NCBI RefSeq assembly: GCF_009469765.1
Contig: NZ_SSSQ01000008.1
Coordinates: 1-64,000, forward strand
Source of the DNA: Dechloromonas hortensis
GTDB lineage: Bacteria; Pseudomonadota; Gammaproteobacteria; Burkholderiales; Rhodocyclaceae
Direction of reading: 5' to 3'
Length of the DNA stretch: 64,000 nt
Shown here: piece after piece, positions 25,328 through 33,963 of the stretch
Position numbering within the stretch: the stretch's first letter is position 1
Layout: the number at the start of each line of letters is the position of its first letter
Notes under the pieces: generated by a model
Database searches by the model: none
What the model saw: only the letters and a program-made list of their open reading frames with translations
Told to the model about the DNA's origin: nothing
Program-made: the position numbers and the translations under genes

Positions 25328-26089
25328 CTAATGACCGAACTGGGCAAGCAAGCCGAGGTAGAAAGCGATTTCGCTGATTTGCTGCGTCGCCCCCAGGCAA
25401 TCGCCGGTGTAGCCACCGAGCCAGCGTCGGAACTTGGCGGCCAGCCAGAAGGTGGCCAAGCCCGCCAGCAGACAGCCGGCGACGGCCTTGACCAGCGGCA
25501 GCAGGGCCAGGGCGAGCCCGACGAACAACAGCGCGCAGAACAGGGCGCCAGTGGACAGCCGGGTGGCCAGCGGCTTGGCCTTGGCCAGCAGGTCTTCACG
25601 CACGTAGTCCATCGTTGCCAACAAGAGTGTCGCGCAGAAGCGCGACACGGCATGGCCGGCCAGTAGCGCAAAAGGCACCAGCGCCGGGTCGAGCGCCACC
25701 AGCAGCGTGAATTTGCCGACTAGGGCAAGCACCATGGCGACGACGCCATAACTGCCGACCCGCGAGTCCTTCATGATTTCCAGGATGCGTAGCTTGTCCC
25801 AGCCGCCACCGAGGCCGTCGACGGTGTCCGACAACCCGTCCTCGTGGAAGGCCCCGGTCGCGTAGATGGTGACGGCCATCGACAGCAGCACGGCCACCGC
25901 CGGCGGCCAGATCAGCACCGCGGCAAGATAGACCAGCGCCCCGATGCCGCCGACCAGCAGGCCGACGGCGGGAAAGTAGCGCGCCGAGTGGTTCAGCGCC
26001 TCGGCCGAATGCCCGACCCAGCCGGGCACCGGCAGCCGCGTGAAGAAACGGACGGCACCGAAGAAATACTCGACTTCGCGCTTCAGCAT
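25328..26089 (-). CDS. cobS: Adenosylcobinamide-GDP ribazoletransferase (cobalamin synthase)
   Basis: A 253-residue inner-membrane enzyme joining adenosylcobinamide-GDP with alpha-ribazole (phosphate) in the last assembly step of adenosylcobalamin. The signature GAFHEDGLSDTVDGLGG plus KLRILEIMKDSRVGSYG near residues 80-115 contains the acidic active-site residues. Several transmembrane helices follow. It starts five bases after cobT ends, so expression should follow the riboswitch in front of cobT. Confidence 0.95.
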   Translation of the reverse strand: MLKREVEYFFGAVRFFTRLPVPGWVGHSAEALNHSARYFPAVGLLVGGIGALVYLAAVLIWPPAVAVLLSMAVTIYATGAFHEDGLSDTVDGLGGGWDKLRILEIMKDSRVGSYGVVAMVLALVGKFTLLVALDPALVPFALLAGHAVSRFCATLLLATMDYVREDLLAKAKPLATRLSTGALFCALLFVGLALALLPLVKAVAGCLLAGLATFWLAAKFRRWLGGYTGDCLGATQQISEIAFYLGLLAQFGH

Positions 26090-26094
26090 GCGCC

Positions 26095-27144
26095 CTAGGC
26101 CTTGTCGGAAACGCCGGCCGATTCGAAGCTGGCCATCTCGTTGAGGAAATTGGCCGCCGCCTGGACCAGCGGATAGGCCAGCGCGGCGCCCGTTCCTTCG
26201 CCGAGGCGCAGGCCGAGGTCGAGCAGCGGCTCGGCCTGCAGCGCCCGCAACTGGGCCTGATGGCCGGGTTCGGCCGAGCGGTGGCAGAAGACGCAGTAAT
26301 CGGCCAAGGCCGGGAACAGGGTGGCTGCGGTCAACGCCGCCGAACTGACAATAAAGCCGTCGATCAGCAGCACCATCTTGGCTTCCGCCGCGGCCAGCAT
26401 GGCGCCGACCATCATCGCGATCTCGAAGCCGCCGAATTCGGCCAGCACGGCCAGCGGCTCATTGTTGCCGCCAGCGGCACGATAGCGGCCGAGGGCTTGT
26501 TCGAGCAGGCCCTGCTTGCGGACCAGGCCGGCATCGTCGAGGCCGGTGCCGCGGCCGACACAATCGGCCAACGAGACGCCGGTCAGGCAGTGGGTGATCA
26601 GCGACGCGGCGGCCGTGTTGCCGATGCCCATTTCACCGAAACCGACGATATTGCAGCCGTTGGCGAACAGATTGCGGCTGATTTCGGCGCCGCGCTCGAT
26701 GGCCGTGGCGCACTGCTCGACGGTCATCGCCGGCTGTTCGAGATAATTGGCCGTGCCCGGCGCCACCTTGGCGTTGATCAGGCCGCTGCGCTTGCCGAAA
26801 TCATGCGCCACGCCGGCGTCGATGACGGCGAGGTGCATGTCGGCCTGGCGCGCGAAGACATTGATCGCGGCGCCGCCGGCCAGGAAATTCTCGACCATCT
26901 GCCAGGTCACGTCCTGCGGAAAAGCCGAGACGCCGGCCTTGGCCGCGCCGTGATCGCCGGCGAAAACCAGCAGGTGCGGCTGGCCGAACTGCGGATCGAG
27001 CCGCTGCTGGATCAGGCCGAGCTTTTTGGCGACCTGTTCTAGCTGACCGAGGGCGCCGAGCGGCTTGGTCTTCTGGTCGATCTTGTGCTGCAACGCAGCG
27101 GCGAGCCCCTGATCCGGGGCGACGATATTGAATTTTGAATGCAT
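26095..27144 (-). CDS. cobT: Nicotinate-nucleotide-dimethylbenzimidazole phosphoribosyltransferase
   Basis: A 349-residue CobT that makes alpha-ribazole phosphate from dimethylbenzimidazole and NaMN. Characteristic segments are [35 protein letters not shown], and [15 protein letters not shown], with the catalytic Glu expected in the late [16 protein letters not shown] block. Start 27144 has GGAAG ten bases upstream; the frame stays open to 27429, but that stretch is riboswitch. It leads the minus-strand cobalamin operon and is paired in function with cobS, cobU and bluB in this window. Confidence 0.96.
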   Translation of the reverse strand: MHSKFNIVAPDQGLAAALQHKIDQKTKPLGALGQLEQVAKKLGLIQQRLDPQFGQPHLLVFAGDHGAAKAGVSAFPQDVTWQMVENFLAGGAAINVFARQADMHLAVIDAGVAHDFGKRSGLINAKVAPGTANYLEQPAMTVEQCATAIERGAEISRNLFANGCNIVGFGEMGIGNTAAASLITHCLTGVSLADCVGRGTGLDDAGLVRKQGLLEQALGRYRAAGGNNEPLAVLAEFGGFEIAMMVGAMLAAAEAKMVLLIDGFIVSSAALTAATLFPALADYCVFCHRSAEPGHQAQLRALQAEPLLDLGLRLGEGTGAALAYPLVQAAANFLNEMASFESAGVSDKA

Positions 27145-27157
27145 CCGATTCTTCCTT

Positions 27158-27211
27158 GAAAACGCAAAAGGGCCTCGCGGCGGCGTTCGCAAAAACGCTG
27201 CCGCGAAGCCC
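27158..27211 (-). terminator. Intrinsic terminator in the cobT leader (riboswitch expression platform)
   Basis: On the minus strand a 16-base arm (27211-27196) pairs with 27185-27170 with one wobble and one mismatch. The loop is 10 bases and a TTTTGCGTTTTC tract follows at 27169-27158. It lies between the cobalamin aptamer and the cobT Shine-Dalgarno, so it fits transcription attenuation when B12 is bound. Confidence 0.75.
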
Positions 27212-27239
27212 TGTCCACAGGCTTCCAGCCCAAACTGAA

Positions 27240-27385
27240 ACGATAGGTCTTCTGGCTCTCGGATCAGCCGTCTGCCGCACCTTCCCGCCGGGTCTGTTTC
27301 CCCATAGGCAGTGGTCTGTCGCGACATCCGTCCCCGATTACAGCGGCGGGCCCGCCACGGATTTGCACCGTGTTCCGTTTTATCG
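27240..27385 (-). promoter_or_regulatory. Cobalamin (AdoCbl) riboswitch upstream of cobT
   Basis: Read on the minus strand, the leader shows the conserved cobalamin-aptamer blocks in order: a GTGCAAATCCGTGGC stretch, CCGCTGTAATCGGGGA, GACCACTG, a GGCGGGAAGGTGCGGC segment, and the B12 box GAGCCAGAAGACCT at about 27258-27245. These are class I cobalamin-riboswitch hallmarks. The aptamer is followed by the intrinsic terminator at 27158-27211 and then cobT, so high adenosylcobalamin should switch off cobT-cobS and probably the genes behind them. Confidence 0.92.
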
Positions 27386-27396
27386 AATCGGCCCGG

Positions 27397-27425
27397 ATTA
27401 TCCGGCTTGCCGGTTGGGGGCGCAA
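27397..27425 (-). promoter_or_regulatory. Predicted sigma-70 promoter for the cobT riboswitch transcript
   Basis: On the minus strand a -35-like TTGCGC (27425-27420) and a -10-like GATAAT (27402-27397) are 17 bases apart. The start site would be near 27390, just in front of the aptamer. The position is consistent with the riboswitch; strength is a guess from the sequence. Confidence 0.5.
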
Positions 27426-27443
27426 TCACCTAAAGTGCCGGCC

Positions 27444-28004
27444 ATGAAAGAACTGATTCTTGGCGGCGCCCGTTCGGGCAAGAGCCTGCTCGCCGAACAG
27501 CGGGCCGCGGCCAGCGGCCGGCGCGTAATTTACCTGGCGACGGCCGAAGCGCGCGACGGCGAAATGGCCCGCCGCATCGCCCATCACCGCGCACGCCGCC
27601 CGGCCGATTGGGGCTGCGCCGAAGAAACCCTGCACCTGGCCGCCAAACTGCACGAACTGGCGGCGCCGGACACCTGCCTGCTGGTCGACTGCCTGACCCT
27701 GTGGCTCTCCAACCTGCTCTTCGCCGGCCGCGCGGCCAGCCAGGCCGAGGCCGGCGAAGCCATCGACTGCCCGCTGTTCGCACAACAAACCGGTGAGCTG
27801 ATCACCCTGCTCCCCCAACTGCCCGGCCACATCATTCTCGTCTCCAATGAAGTCGGCTGGGGCATCGTGCCGATGCATCCGGTGTCGCGCCTCTTTGCCG
27901 ACGAGCAGGGCCGCCTCAACCAGCGCGTCGCTGCCGCCTGCGACCAGGTGACGCTGGTCGCGGCGGGCCTGCCGCTGACTCTCAAGGCACCCGGCCTGTG
28001 CTAA
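27444..28004 (+). CDS. cobU: Adenosylcobinamide kinase/adenosylcobinamide-phosphate guanylyltransferase
   Basis: A 186-residue bifunctional enzyme (CobU/CobP) that phosphorylates adenosylcobinamide and then attaches GMP, feeding CobS. The P-loop GGARSGKS is at residues 7-14. VSNEVGWGIVPMHPVSRLF and RLFADEQGRLNQRVAAACDQVTLVAAGLPL, read as two blocks, are typical C-terminal motifs. The ATG at 27444 starts the family's MKELILGGARSGKS; further upstream the frame runs antisense through the cobT riboswitch and was rejected. It is transcribed divergently from cobT. Confidence 0.95.
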   Translation: MKELILGGARSGKSLLAEQRAAASGRRVIYLATAEARDGEMARRIAHHRARRPADWGCAEETLHLAAKLHELAAPDTCLLVDCLTLWLSNLLFAGRAASQAEAGEAIDCPLFAQQTGELITLLPQLPGHIILVSNEVGWGIVPMHPVSRLFADEQGRLNQRVAAACDQVTLVAAGLPLTLKAPGLC

Positions 28005-28040
28005 CCTGAAGAATCTAACCGGCATTTTCAGGAGGTCGCC

Positions 28041-28466
28041 ATGCCCCTTTTCTCCCGCCTGACTGCCTTGTCTCACGTCATCGAGAAACACGCCACGCTG
28101 CCGGTCCGGATCAGCCGGCCGGACGACGCCCCCGGCCTGTTCATCTGGCCCTGGCGCATCGAGGAAGATTCCCGGGTTCGCAATTCGCCGCTGCCGCGCC
28201 TAGCCGGCGACGACCCGCTGGTCCGCGTCCCGGCCCCGGTCATTCACTTTCTCGTGCTGGCCGGCACCCAGCTTGACGAAGCAACGATCGCCACGCTCGA
28301 AGCCGCCCGCCTAGCCCTGCTCGAAACTCCGGTCTTCGAAGCCGGCAACGGCCGGGTCAGCGTTGCTCCGGCAGTATTGACGGCCAGCGAGTTGACCGAC
28401 CTGTTCACCGCCGCCGCGATCCCGCTCCGCCTCTGCCTGGCCTACACGCTGCGCTCCTCGGCCTGA
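28041..28466 (+). CDS. Unknown protein with resemblance to Pvc16/DUF4255 N-terminal domain
   Basis: A 141-residue soluble protein with an excellent AGGAGG Shine-Dalgarno. No firm family is recognised. The pattern matches, by eye, the DUF4255 (Pvc16_N) domain of contractile-injection-system gene clusters: a SRPDDAPGLFIWPWRIEED stretch, RNSPLPRL, a VIHFLVLAG strand, and a late ELTDLFTAAAIPLRLCLAYTLR. No other injection-system gene is in the window. It is followed by a small histidine kinase and receiver-TPR pair in the same direction. The domain assignment is tentative; the gene itself is well supported. Confidence 0.6.
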   Translation: MPLFSRLTALSHVIEKHATLPVRISRPDDAPGLFIWPWRIEEDSRVRNSPLPRLAGDDPLVRVPAPVIHFLVLAGTQLDEATIATLEAARLALLETPVFEAGNGRVSVAPAVLTASELTDLFTAAAIPLRLCLAYTLRSSA

Positions 28467-28549
28467 AGCGCCGGACTATCCCGCTTTAGCGCCAGCGGGG
28501 GTATGCTTGCCAGAAAAGACACGACAGATGTCACTGGAGAGGGACTGCT

Positions 28550-29158
28550 TTGGACAAATTGCTCGATATTCTCGCTTCCGGCATTCACGACGCGAAGAAC
28601 CAGATGTTCGTCGCCGAATCGCTGATTGCCGCCACCGAAGCCCAGCACGGCATTGCACTGGGTGAAGCCCGCTATGCCATCGAAGCGGCGGCCGACCGCC
28701 TGTCGCGGACGCTGGCGGCCTACCGCTTGCTGCGCCATAGCGCGACCCCGGCCGTCACCCCGGTCATCGTCAGCGACCTCTGTGCCGAAGTCGCTCTCGC
28801 CCAGAAAAGCCATCTTGCCCGGCAAAACATCGAACTGACGGTGGACTGTCCGCTGGCCGACGAATGGCCGCTTGATCGCGATCTGGTCGGCGACATGCTG
28901 AACAACGCCGTGCAGAACGCCGGCCGCTTTGCGCGCCGTGCCGTTCTCCTCAGCGCCCGCCGCGACGGTGACGGCCTAGTGCTGGCGGTCGAGGATGATG
29001 GCCCCGGCTTCGCCAGCCTGCCACCGGCCGCCGGGGTCGGCCTGACAGTCGCCGAACGCCTGGCCCTGCTGCATGTCCGCCAGGGCCGGCAAGGAAGCCT
29101 GCGCCTGGACAACTCGTCCAGTCTAGGCGGCGCCCGCTTCGAACTGAGGCTGCCGTGA
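28550..29158 (+). CDS. Small soluble histidine kinase-like protein
   Basis: A 202-residue protein with a GHKL ATPase domain and almost nothing else. GIHDAKNQMF (residues 11-20) resembles a compressed H-box with His13 as possible phospho-acceptor. DLVGDMLNNAVQNA is the N-box (Asn118/119, Asn123), VEDDGPGF (148-154) the G1 box, and AGVGLTVAERLALLH the later lid region. There is no sensor domain, transmembrane helix or signal peptide. The TTG start (28550) is supported by GGAGAGGGA upstream. It overlaps the next gene, a receiver-TPR protein, so the two form a two-component pair. Confidence 0.75.
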   Translation: MDKLLDILASGIHDAKNQMFVAESLIAATEAQHGIALGEARYAIEAAADRLSRTLAAYRLLRHSATPAVTPVIVSDLCAEVALAQKSHLARQNIELTVDCPLADEWPLDRDLVGDMLNNAVQNAGRFARRAVLLSARRDGDGLVLAVEDDGPGFASLPPAAGVGLTVAERLALLHVRQGRQGSLRLDNSSSLGGARFELRLP

Positions 29159-30516
29159 TGGCCGATTTCAGCCAGAAGCGCTTTCTCGTCATCGACGACC
29201 AGCCGCTGGCGCGCGATGCCTTGCGTACCATCGCGCAGACGGTCGGCGCCTTTGCCGTCGAGTTCGCCTCCAACTACCAGGACGCCATTTACCGCATCCG
29301 CAACAACACGCCGGACATCATCCTCTGCGACTACGTGCTCGGCGAGGGTCGCTCGGGCCAGCAACTGCTCGAAGAACTGCGCCGCTTCAACCTGCTGCCG
29401 GACGAATGCATCTTCATGATGGTGACTGGCGAACAGGCCTACGAACAGGTGGTTTCCGCCGTCGAACTGGTCCCCGACGACTACATCATCAAGCCCTTTT
29501 CGCCGGACAAGCTGCTGCTGCGGCTGGAACGCATCGTCGCCAAGAAGAATTTCTTCGCCGCCTATTACAAGGAAAAACGGCAGCAGGAATATGCCCGGGC
29601 GCTGGCCATCCTCAACGCGCAGCGCGACAGCGAGGCAGGCCGGCCCTATCGTTTCGAAATCCTCCGCCAGGAGGCCGAAGTGCAGCTCGCCAGCGGCGAT
29701 GCAGAAGCGGCCGAAGCCAGCTACCGGAACATTCTCGACAATTACGAGTTTCCCTGGGCGCGTGCCGGCGTCGCCCGCTCGCTGCACAAGCAGAACCGGC
29801 TGACCGAGGCGCGCGACGAAATCGAGCGCGTCGTCGCCGGCACGCCGCACTTCTTCGATGCCTCGGACATCAAGGCCAACATTTGCATGGCCCAGGGCGA
29901 GCACGCCGAAGCGCAGAAGGTGCTCGACGAAGTGAGCAAGAAAACGCCGCGCAATTACTTGCGCAAGCGCCTGCTGGCCGAGGCCGCGACCTTGAACGGC
30001 GATATGGAGACGGCGCGGGCGGCGCTGGCCGATGTCGTCGCCAACGACACCATGCCCGGCGCGGTGACCACCGAAGACCGGCTGAGCCTGGCCCGTAGCC
30101 ATATCGACAAGGGCGACAAGATTTCGGCCGAAAAGGTCCTGGTCGGCCTGCGAGACAGCGAAATCATGGTTCTCGGTCTCGACGGCCAGGCCAGCTTTGC
30201 CGCGCTGCTGGCGATCAGTTCGGTCGACAAGGGCAAACCGCGTTTTGCCGGTCTGCGCCCGGCGCTACTGGCCAGCGAACTCGAACCGGCAACCCGGCTC
30301 GACGTGATGCGGGCGGCGCTGTCGCTCACCGACAACGACCTGGCCGACCGCCACGCTGAACACCTGATGGCCAGCCCGGATGCGAAAAAAGTGTTCAGCG
30401 CCATCCGCAGCCAGTACGCGCTGCACGGCCGGGAAAACGATTTCCGCGAAATCCAGCGCCAGGTGGCGCTCAAGCGCATCCACCACGACGACGTGCCGGC
30501 GGCCGGCCCCGGCTAG
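29158..30516 (+). CDS. Response-regulator receiver protein with C-terminal TPR-like repeats
   Basis: A 452-residue protein. The receiver domain occupies about residues 1-120: acidic DD at 13-14, phospho-acceptor Asp58 in [10 protein letters not shown], Thr in MMVTGEQ, and Lys in [10 protein letters not shown] helical part follows with repeated segments ([24 protein letters not shown], then [14 protein letters not shown]) typical of TPR folds. There is no DNA-binding or enzymatic output domain, so it probably signals by protein-protein contacts. The ATG at 29158 overlaps the kinase stop (TGATG). The target is unknown. Confidence 0.82.
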   Translation: MADFSQKRFLVIDDQPLARDALRTIAQTVGAFAVEFASNYQDAIYRIRNNTPDIILCDYVLGEGRSGQQLLEELRRFNLLPDECIFMMVTGEQAYEQVVSAVELVPDDYIIKPFSPDKLLLRLERIVAKKNFFAAYYKEKRQQEYARALAILNAQRDSEAGRPYRFEILRQEAEVQLASGDAEAAEASYRNILDNYEFPWARAGVARSLHKQNRLTEARDEIERVVAGTPHFFDASDIKANICMAQGEHAEAQKVLDEVSKKTPRNYLRKRLLAEAATLNGDMETARAALADVVANDTMPGAVTTEDRLSLARSHIDKGDKISAEKVLVGLRDSEIMVLGLDGQASFAALLAISSVDKGKPRFAGLRPALLASELEPATRLDVMRAALSLTDNDLADRHAEHLMASPDAKKVFSAIRSQYALHGRENDFREIQRQVALKRIHHDDVPAAGPG

Positions 30517-31979
30517 GCCAGCGGCAGGAACGCCCCCATTTTCGACCAGTCGAGCGCCGCTTCGACCGAATCGGCCAGGCGGTCGAGATCGGCCTCGCGG
30601 CGGGCGGCGAAATCGACCTGGGCGCTCTCCGTCATGCCGGCCCAGGCGAGCAAGGCGGTCAGGGCATCGGGATGGTCGAACAGGCCGTGGCAATAGGTGG
30701 CAAAGACCTGGTTGTCGGCTGAAATGGCACCGTCGCTGCGCCCATCGGCCAGTTGCACCGCCGCTTGGGCCAGGCCCGGGCCGCGCGTGATGCCGAGGTG
30801 GATCTCGTAGCCGCGCATCGCCGGCGAGCCGGGCAGAGCGAGATGCCCAGCGACATTGCGCAGCTGCTTTTCCGTTTCCAGCGTCGTTTCGACGTCCAGC
30901 ACGCCGAGGCCCGGCGTGCTGCCAGGCTGGCCTTCGAGGCCGAGCGGGTCGTGCAGCATGCCGCCGAGCATCTGGTAGCCGCCGCAAAGGCCGATCACCT
31001 TGCCGCCGTAGCGCAGATGCTTGTTGATCGCCGCCTCCCAGCCCTGCGTGCGCAGCCATTCGATGTCGGCGCGCACCGCCTTCGAGCCGGGCAGTACGAT
31101 CAGGTCGGCGGCGGGCGGCGTTTCGCCCGGGCCGATCCAGCGGAAATCGACTTCCGGGTGCAGGCGCAGCGGATCGAGGTCGTTGTGGTTGGAAACGCGC
31201 GGATAGGCCGGGGCGACCACTTTCAATTTTGCCGTTTTTTTGCCGTCGACCGCAGCGGTCGCGATGGCGTCCTCGGCATCGAGCATCAGGCCGTGCAGAT
31301 AGGGCAGCACGCCGAGCACCGGCTTGCCGGTGCGCTCTTCCAGCCAGCTCAGGCCGGATTCGAGCAGCCCGATATCGCCGCGGAAACGGTTGATGACGAA
31401 ACCCTTGACCCGGTTCTGCTCGGACGGCGAAAGCAGTTCCAGCGTGCCGACCAGGTGGGCGAAGACGCCGCCGCGATCGATGTCGGCGACGATGATGACC
31501 GGGCAATCGACTGCCTCGGCAAAGCCCATGTTGGCGATGTCGCGAGCGCGCAGGTTGATTTCGGCCGGCGAGCCGGCGCCTTCGACCAGCACGCAGTCGT
31601 AGGCGGCGGTCAGGCGCCCCCAGGAGGCGAGCACGGCGCCCATCGCCCGCGGCTTGTACTCGTGATAGGCCTTGGCATCGAGGTCGATCGCCACCTTGCC
31701 GTGGATGATGACCTGCGCCTTCTTGTCGGTGGTCGGCTTCAACAGCACCGGGTTGAAGTCGGTATGCGGCGGCAGGCCGCAGGCCAGCGCCTGCAGCGCC
31801 TGGGCGCGGCCGATCTCGCCGCCGTCCACGGTGACCGCCGAATTGAGGGCCATGTTCTGCGGCTTGAAGGGCGCGACATTGATGCCGCGGCGCTTGAAAA
31901 TCCGGCACAGGGCGGCGACCAGCGTCGATTTGCCGGCATCGGAGGTGGTGCCTTGCACCATCAGGGAAAAGCAGGACAT
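30513..31979 (-). CDS. cobQ: Cobyric acid synthase
   Basis: A 488-residue CobQ (CbiP type) that amidates four side chains of adenosylcobyrinic acid diamide with glutamine and ATP. The N-terminal ATPase half begins [20 protein letters not shown] (P-loop-like). The C-terminal glutaminase half contains [11 protein letters not shown] with the nucleophile Cys and a later YCHGLFDHP with the His. I used the ATG at 31979; a TTG at 32000 is possible, adding seven residues. It overlaps the end of the receiver-TPR gene by four bases and is divergent from bluB. Confidence 0.95.
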   Translation of the reverse strand: MSCFSLMVQGTTSDAGKSTLVAALCRIFKRRGINVAPFKPQNMALNSAVTVDGGEIGRAQALQALACGLPPHTDFNPVLLKPTTDKKAQVIIHGKVAIDLDAKAYHEYKPRAMGAVLASWGRLTAAYDCVLVEGAGSPAEINLRARDIANMGFAEAVDCPVIIVADIDRGGVFAHLVGTLELLSPSEQNRVKGFVINRFRGDIGLLESGLSWLEERTGKPVLGVLPYLHGLMLDAEDAIATAAVDGKKTAKLKVVAPAYPRVSNHNDLDPLRLHPEVDFRWIGPGETPPAADLIVLPGSKAVRADIEWLRTQGWEAAINKHLRYGGKVIGLCGGYQMLGGMLHDPLGLEGQPGSTPGLGVLDVETTLETEKQLRNVAGHLALPGSPAMRGYEIHLGITRGPGLAQAAVQLADGRSDGAISADNQVFATYCHGLFDHPDALTALLAWAGMTESAQVDFAARREADLDRLADSVEAALDWSKMGAFLPLA

Positions 31980-32018
31980 GGGGTAGGCGATCGGAAGCAA
32001 AGCCGGTAATTATGGCAC

Positions 32019-32047
32019 TTGCTTCGCTGCGCCGCCTCGCTTAGCAT
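32019..32047 (+). promoter_or_regulatory. Predicted sigma-70 promoter for the bluB riboswitch transcript
   Basis: TTGCTT (32019-32024) and TAGCAT (32042-32047) are separated by 17 bases, which would start RNA near 32054, about 20 bases before the cobalamin aptamer. It lies in the cobQ-bluB divergent gap. Matches to consensus are only moderate. Confidence 0.45.
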
Positions 32048-32069
32048 CGGCCCCGCCCAAATTGCTTGG

Positions 32070-32240
32070 GCAGGTGTCTCCGGGTGCCGTTCGGTTCGCG
32101 CCGGGCGGAGAATCGGGAAGGCGGTGCGAATCCGCCACGTGCCCAGCGCTGTAAGGATGACGCTCGACGCATCAGGCCACTGGTTTTTGCCGGGAAGGCG
32201 TGTCGAGGGGGTGAATCCGAGTCAGAAGACCGGCCGGGAG
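32070..32240 (+). promoter_or_regulatory. Cobalamin riboswitch upstream of bluB
   Basis: The 314-base gap between cobQ and bluB holds a class I cobalamin aptamer. Its blocks in order are GGTGCCG, AATCGGGAAGGCGGTGCGAA with ATCCGCCACGTGCCC, CGCTGTAAGGATGACG, GGCCACTGG, a GCCGGGAAGGCG stretch, and the terminal GTGAATCCGAGTCAGAAGACC B12 box ending about 32231. It probably controls bluB, cbiB, the decarboxylase and the BtuF genes. A possible GCTGC/GCAGC hairpin with a TTTTT run (32251-32278) follows before the bluB start. Confidence 0.92.
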
Positions 32241-32250
32241 ACAAGGCAAG

Positions 32251-32278
32251 GCTGCACGGCCAGGCAGCTCTCGTTTTT
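32251..32278 (+). terminator. Possible weak terminator between the riboswitch and bluB
   Basis: GCTGC (32251-32255) pairs with GCAGC (32264-32268) around an 8-base loop; TCTCGTTTTT follows. The stem is only five pairs, extendable with GAGA/TCTC across a large bulge, so a true attenuator is uncertain. The bluB Shine-Dalgarno AAGGGGAA lies just after it. Confidence 0.35.
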
Positions 32279-32293
32279 CCAGAAGGGGAATCC

Positions 32294-33049
32294 ATGGAAA
32301 ACCACAACGCGCCCAGCGCACACCCTTTTTCCGACGCCGACCGGGCGGCGGTCTATCAAGCCATTTTCAACCGTCGCGACGTGCGCGGCCAGTTCCTGCC
32401 GACGCCGGTCCCCGACGAAGTGCTCAGCCGCGTGCTGATGGCCGCCCACCATGCGCCGTCGGTCGGCTTCATGCAGCCGTGGAACTTCCTGCTCGTCCGC
32501 TCGGATGAAGTGAAGCAGCGCGTGCATGACATCTTCGCCACCGCCAACCGCGAAGCGGCGCAGATGTTCCCGGACGAAAAGCGCGAGATCTACAGCAGCC
32601 TGAAGCTGCAGGGCATCCTGGAAGCGCCGATCAACCTGTGCATCACCTGCGACCGCAGCCGCAGCGGCCCGGTTGTCATCGGCCGCACGCACATCCCGAC
32701 CATGGATTTGTACAGCAGCGTGTGCGCCGTGCAGAACCTCTGGCTGGCCGCCCGCGCCGAAGGGCTGGGCGTCGGCTGGGTCAGCATCTTTCACGAAAAG
32801 GCGCTGCAGGACGCGCTCGGCATCCCCCACCACATCGTGCCCGTCGCCTACCTGTGCATCGGCTACGTCAGCCACTTCAAGGACCGGCCGGAGCTGGAAA
32901 AGGCTGGCTGGCTGCCGCGCCTGCCGATCAACGACCTGCTCTATTTCGAACAATGGGGCGCCAGGGATTTGGCCCAAAACGACCCGTTGACCGCAGCCCT
33001 CGGCGACATGCAGGCCGCCATCCAGCAAAACCAGGTTTTCCCGAAGTGA
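32294..33049 (+). CDS. bluB: 5,6-dimethylbenzimidazole synthase BluB
   Basis: A 251-residue flavin-destroying nitroreductase-like enzyme. It converts FMNH2 and oxygen to dimethylbenzimidazole, the lower ligand that CobT activates. Diagnostic blocks are IFNRRDVRGQFLPTPVPDEV, AAHHAPSVGFMQPWNFLLVR (with the catalytic region), and GRTHIPTMDLYSSVCAVQNLWLAA. The ATG at 32294 has a good AAGGGGAA Shine-Dalgarno; the frame is open further upstream but that stretch is riboswitch. The enzyme needs oxygen, so a facultative lifestyle fits. Confidence 0.95.
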   Translation: MENHNAPSAHPFSDADRAAVYQAIFNRRDVRGQFLPTPVPDEVLSRVLMAAHHAPSVGFMQPWNFLLVRSDEVKQRVHDIFATANREAAQMFPDEKREIYSSLKLQGILEAPINLCITCDRSRSGPVVIGRTHIPTMDLYSSVCAVQNLWLAARAEGLGVGWVSIFHEKALQDALGIPHHIVPVAYLCIGYVSHFKDRPELEKAGWLPRLPINDLLYFEQWGARDLAQNDPLTAALGDMQAAIQQNQVFPK

Positions 33050-33963
33050 CCCTGGTCTTCGAGCCCTTTGCCATGCCGCTGGCCGCCCTGACGGCCGTGC
33101 TGCTCGACCGCCTGCTCGGCGAAGTCAGCCGCTGGCACCCGCTGGTCGGTTTCGGCCAACTGGCGGCGCGGCTCGAACGTCAACTCAACCGCCGTACGCT
33201 GGCCGGCGGCGCCGTCGCCTGGCTGGTCGCCGTCGGCCCCTGGGTCGGCCTCGCCGTCTGGCTGCGCCCGCTGGCGCCGTTCGCCATCGACGTCTTGTTG
33301 CTCTATTTCGCGCTCGGCGCACAAAGCCTGTGCGAACACGCCGCAGCCATCGCCAAGCCTCTGCAGGAAGGCCGGCTCGACGAAGCTCGGCAACGGGTGG
33401 GCTGGATTGTTTCCCGTGAAACATCGAGCCTCGACGAGTCCGGCGTCGCCAAGGCCGGCGTCGAATCGGTACTCGAAAACGGCAACGATGCGATCTTCGG
33501 CACGCTGTTCTGGTTCGCCCTGCTCGGCGGGCCCGGCGCCCTGCTCTTCCGGCTGGCCAACACGCTGGACGCGATGTGGGGCTACCGCACCGAACGCTAC
33601 AACCTGTTCGGCCGCCCGGCCGCCCGCCTCGACGACGCGTTGAACTGGCTGCCGGCCCGCCTGACCGCGCTGAGCTACGCCCTGCTCGGCCGGACGCGGA
33701 CGGCGCTGGCCTGCTGGCGGACGCAGGCACCGGGCTGGGACAGCCCAAATGCCGGGCCGGTGATGGCAGCCGGCGCCGGCAGTCTCGGCGTGCGCTGCGG
33801 CGGCGCGGCGATCTATCACGGCCACGAAGAAATCCGCCCGCCGCTCGGCGACGGGCCGGCCCCGGTCGCCGCCGACCTGCTGCGCGCCATCACGCTGATC
33901 CGGCGCAGCCTCTGGCTGTGGCTGGCCGTCCTCTTCATCATTTCCGGAGCCCTGCATGCTTGA
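33046..33963 (+). CDS. cbiB: Adenosylcobinamide-phosphate synthase (CbiB/CobD family)
   Basis: A 305-residue inner-membrane protein that attaches aminopropanol phosphate to adenosylcobyric acid. It shows DRLLGEVSRWHPLVGFG near the N-terminus, RVGWIVSRETSSLDESGVAKAGVESVLENGNDAIFGTLFW (read as consecutive blocks) in the centre, and NAGPVMAAGAGSLGVRCGG later, all conserved in CbiB. The GTG start at 33046 overlaps the bluB stop (GTGA); an ATG at 33073 is the alternative. It takes CobQ product and the decarboxylase product and passes cobinamide to CobU. Confidence 0.93.
   Translation: MTLVFEPFAMPLAALTAVLLDRLLGEVSRWHPLVGFGQLAARLERQLNRRTLAGGAVAWLVAVGPWVGLAVWLRPLAPFAIDVLLLYFALGAQSLCEHAAAIAKPLQEGRLDEARQRVGWIVSRETSSLDESGVAKAGVESVLENGNDAIFGTLFWFALLGGPGALLFRLANTLDAMWGYRTERYNLFGRPAARLDDALNWLPARLTALSYALLGRTRTALACWRTQAPGWDSPNAGPVMAAGAGSLGVRCGGAAIYHGHEEIRPPLGDGPAPVAADLLRAITLIRRSLWLWLAVLFIISGALHA

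Noticed and set aside
27145..27429. N-terminal extension of cobT by 95 residues
   Set aside because: The stretch is the cobalamin riboswitch and its terminator; family N-terminus and Shine-Dalgarno support 27144.
28720..30102. A 460-residue minus-strand open frame
   Set aside because: Antisense to the kinase and receiver-TPR genes, with no recognisable motif or ribosome site.
30265..31908. A 547-residue minus-strand open frame
   Set aside because: It is a frame-shifted shadow of cobQ on the same strand, rich in Arg/Ala/Pro with no domain.
32066..32293. N-terminal extension of bluB
   Set aside because: It translates the second cobalamin riboswitch; the ATG at 32294 has a strong Shine-Dalgarno.
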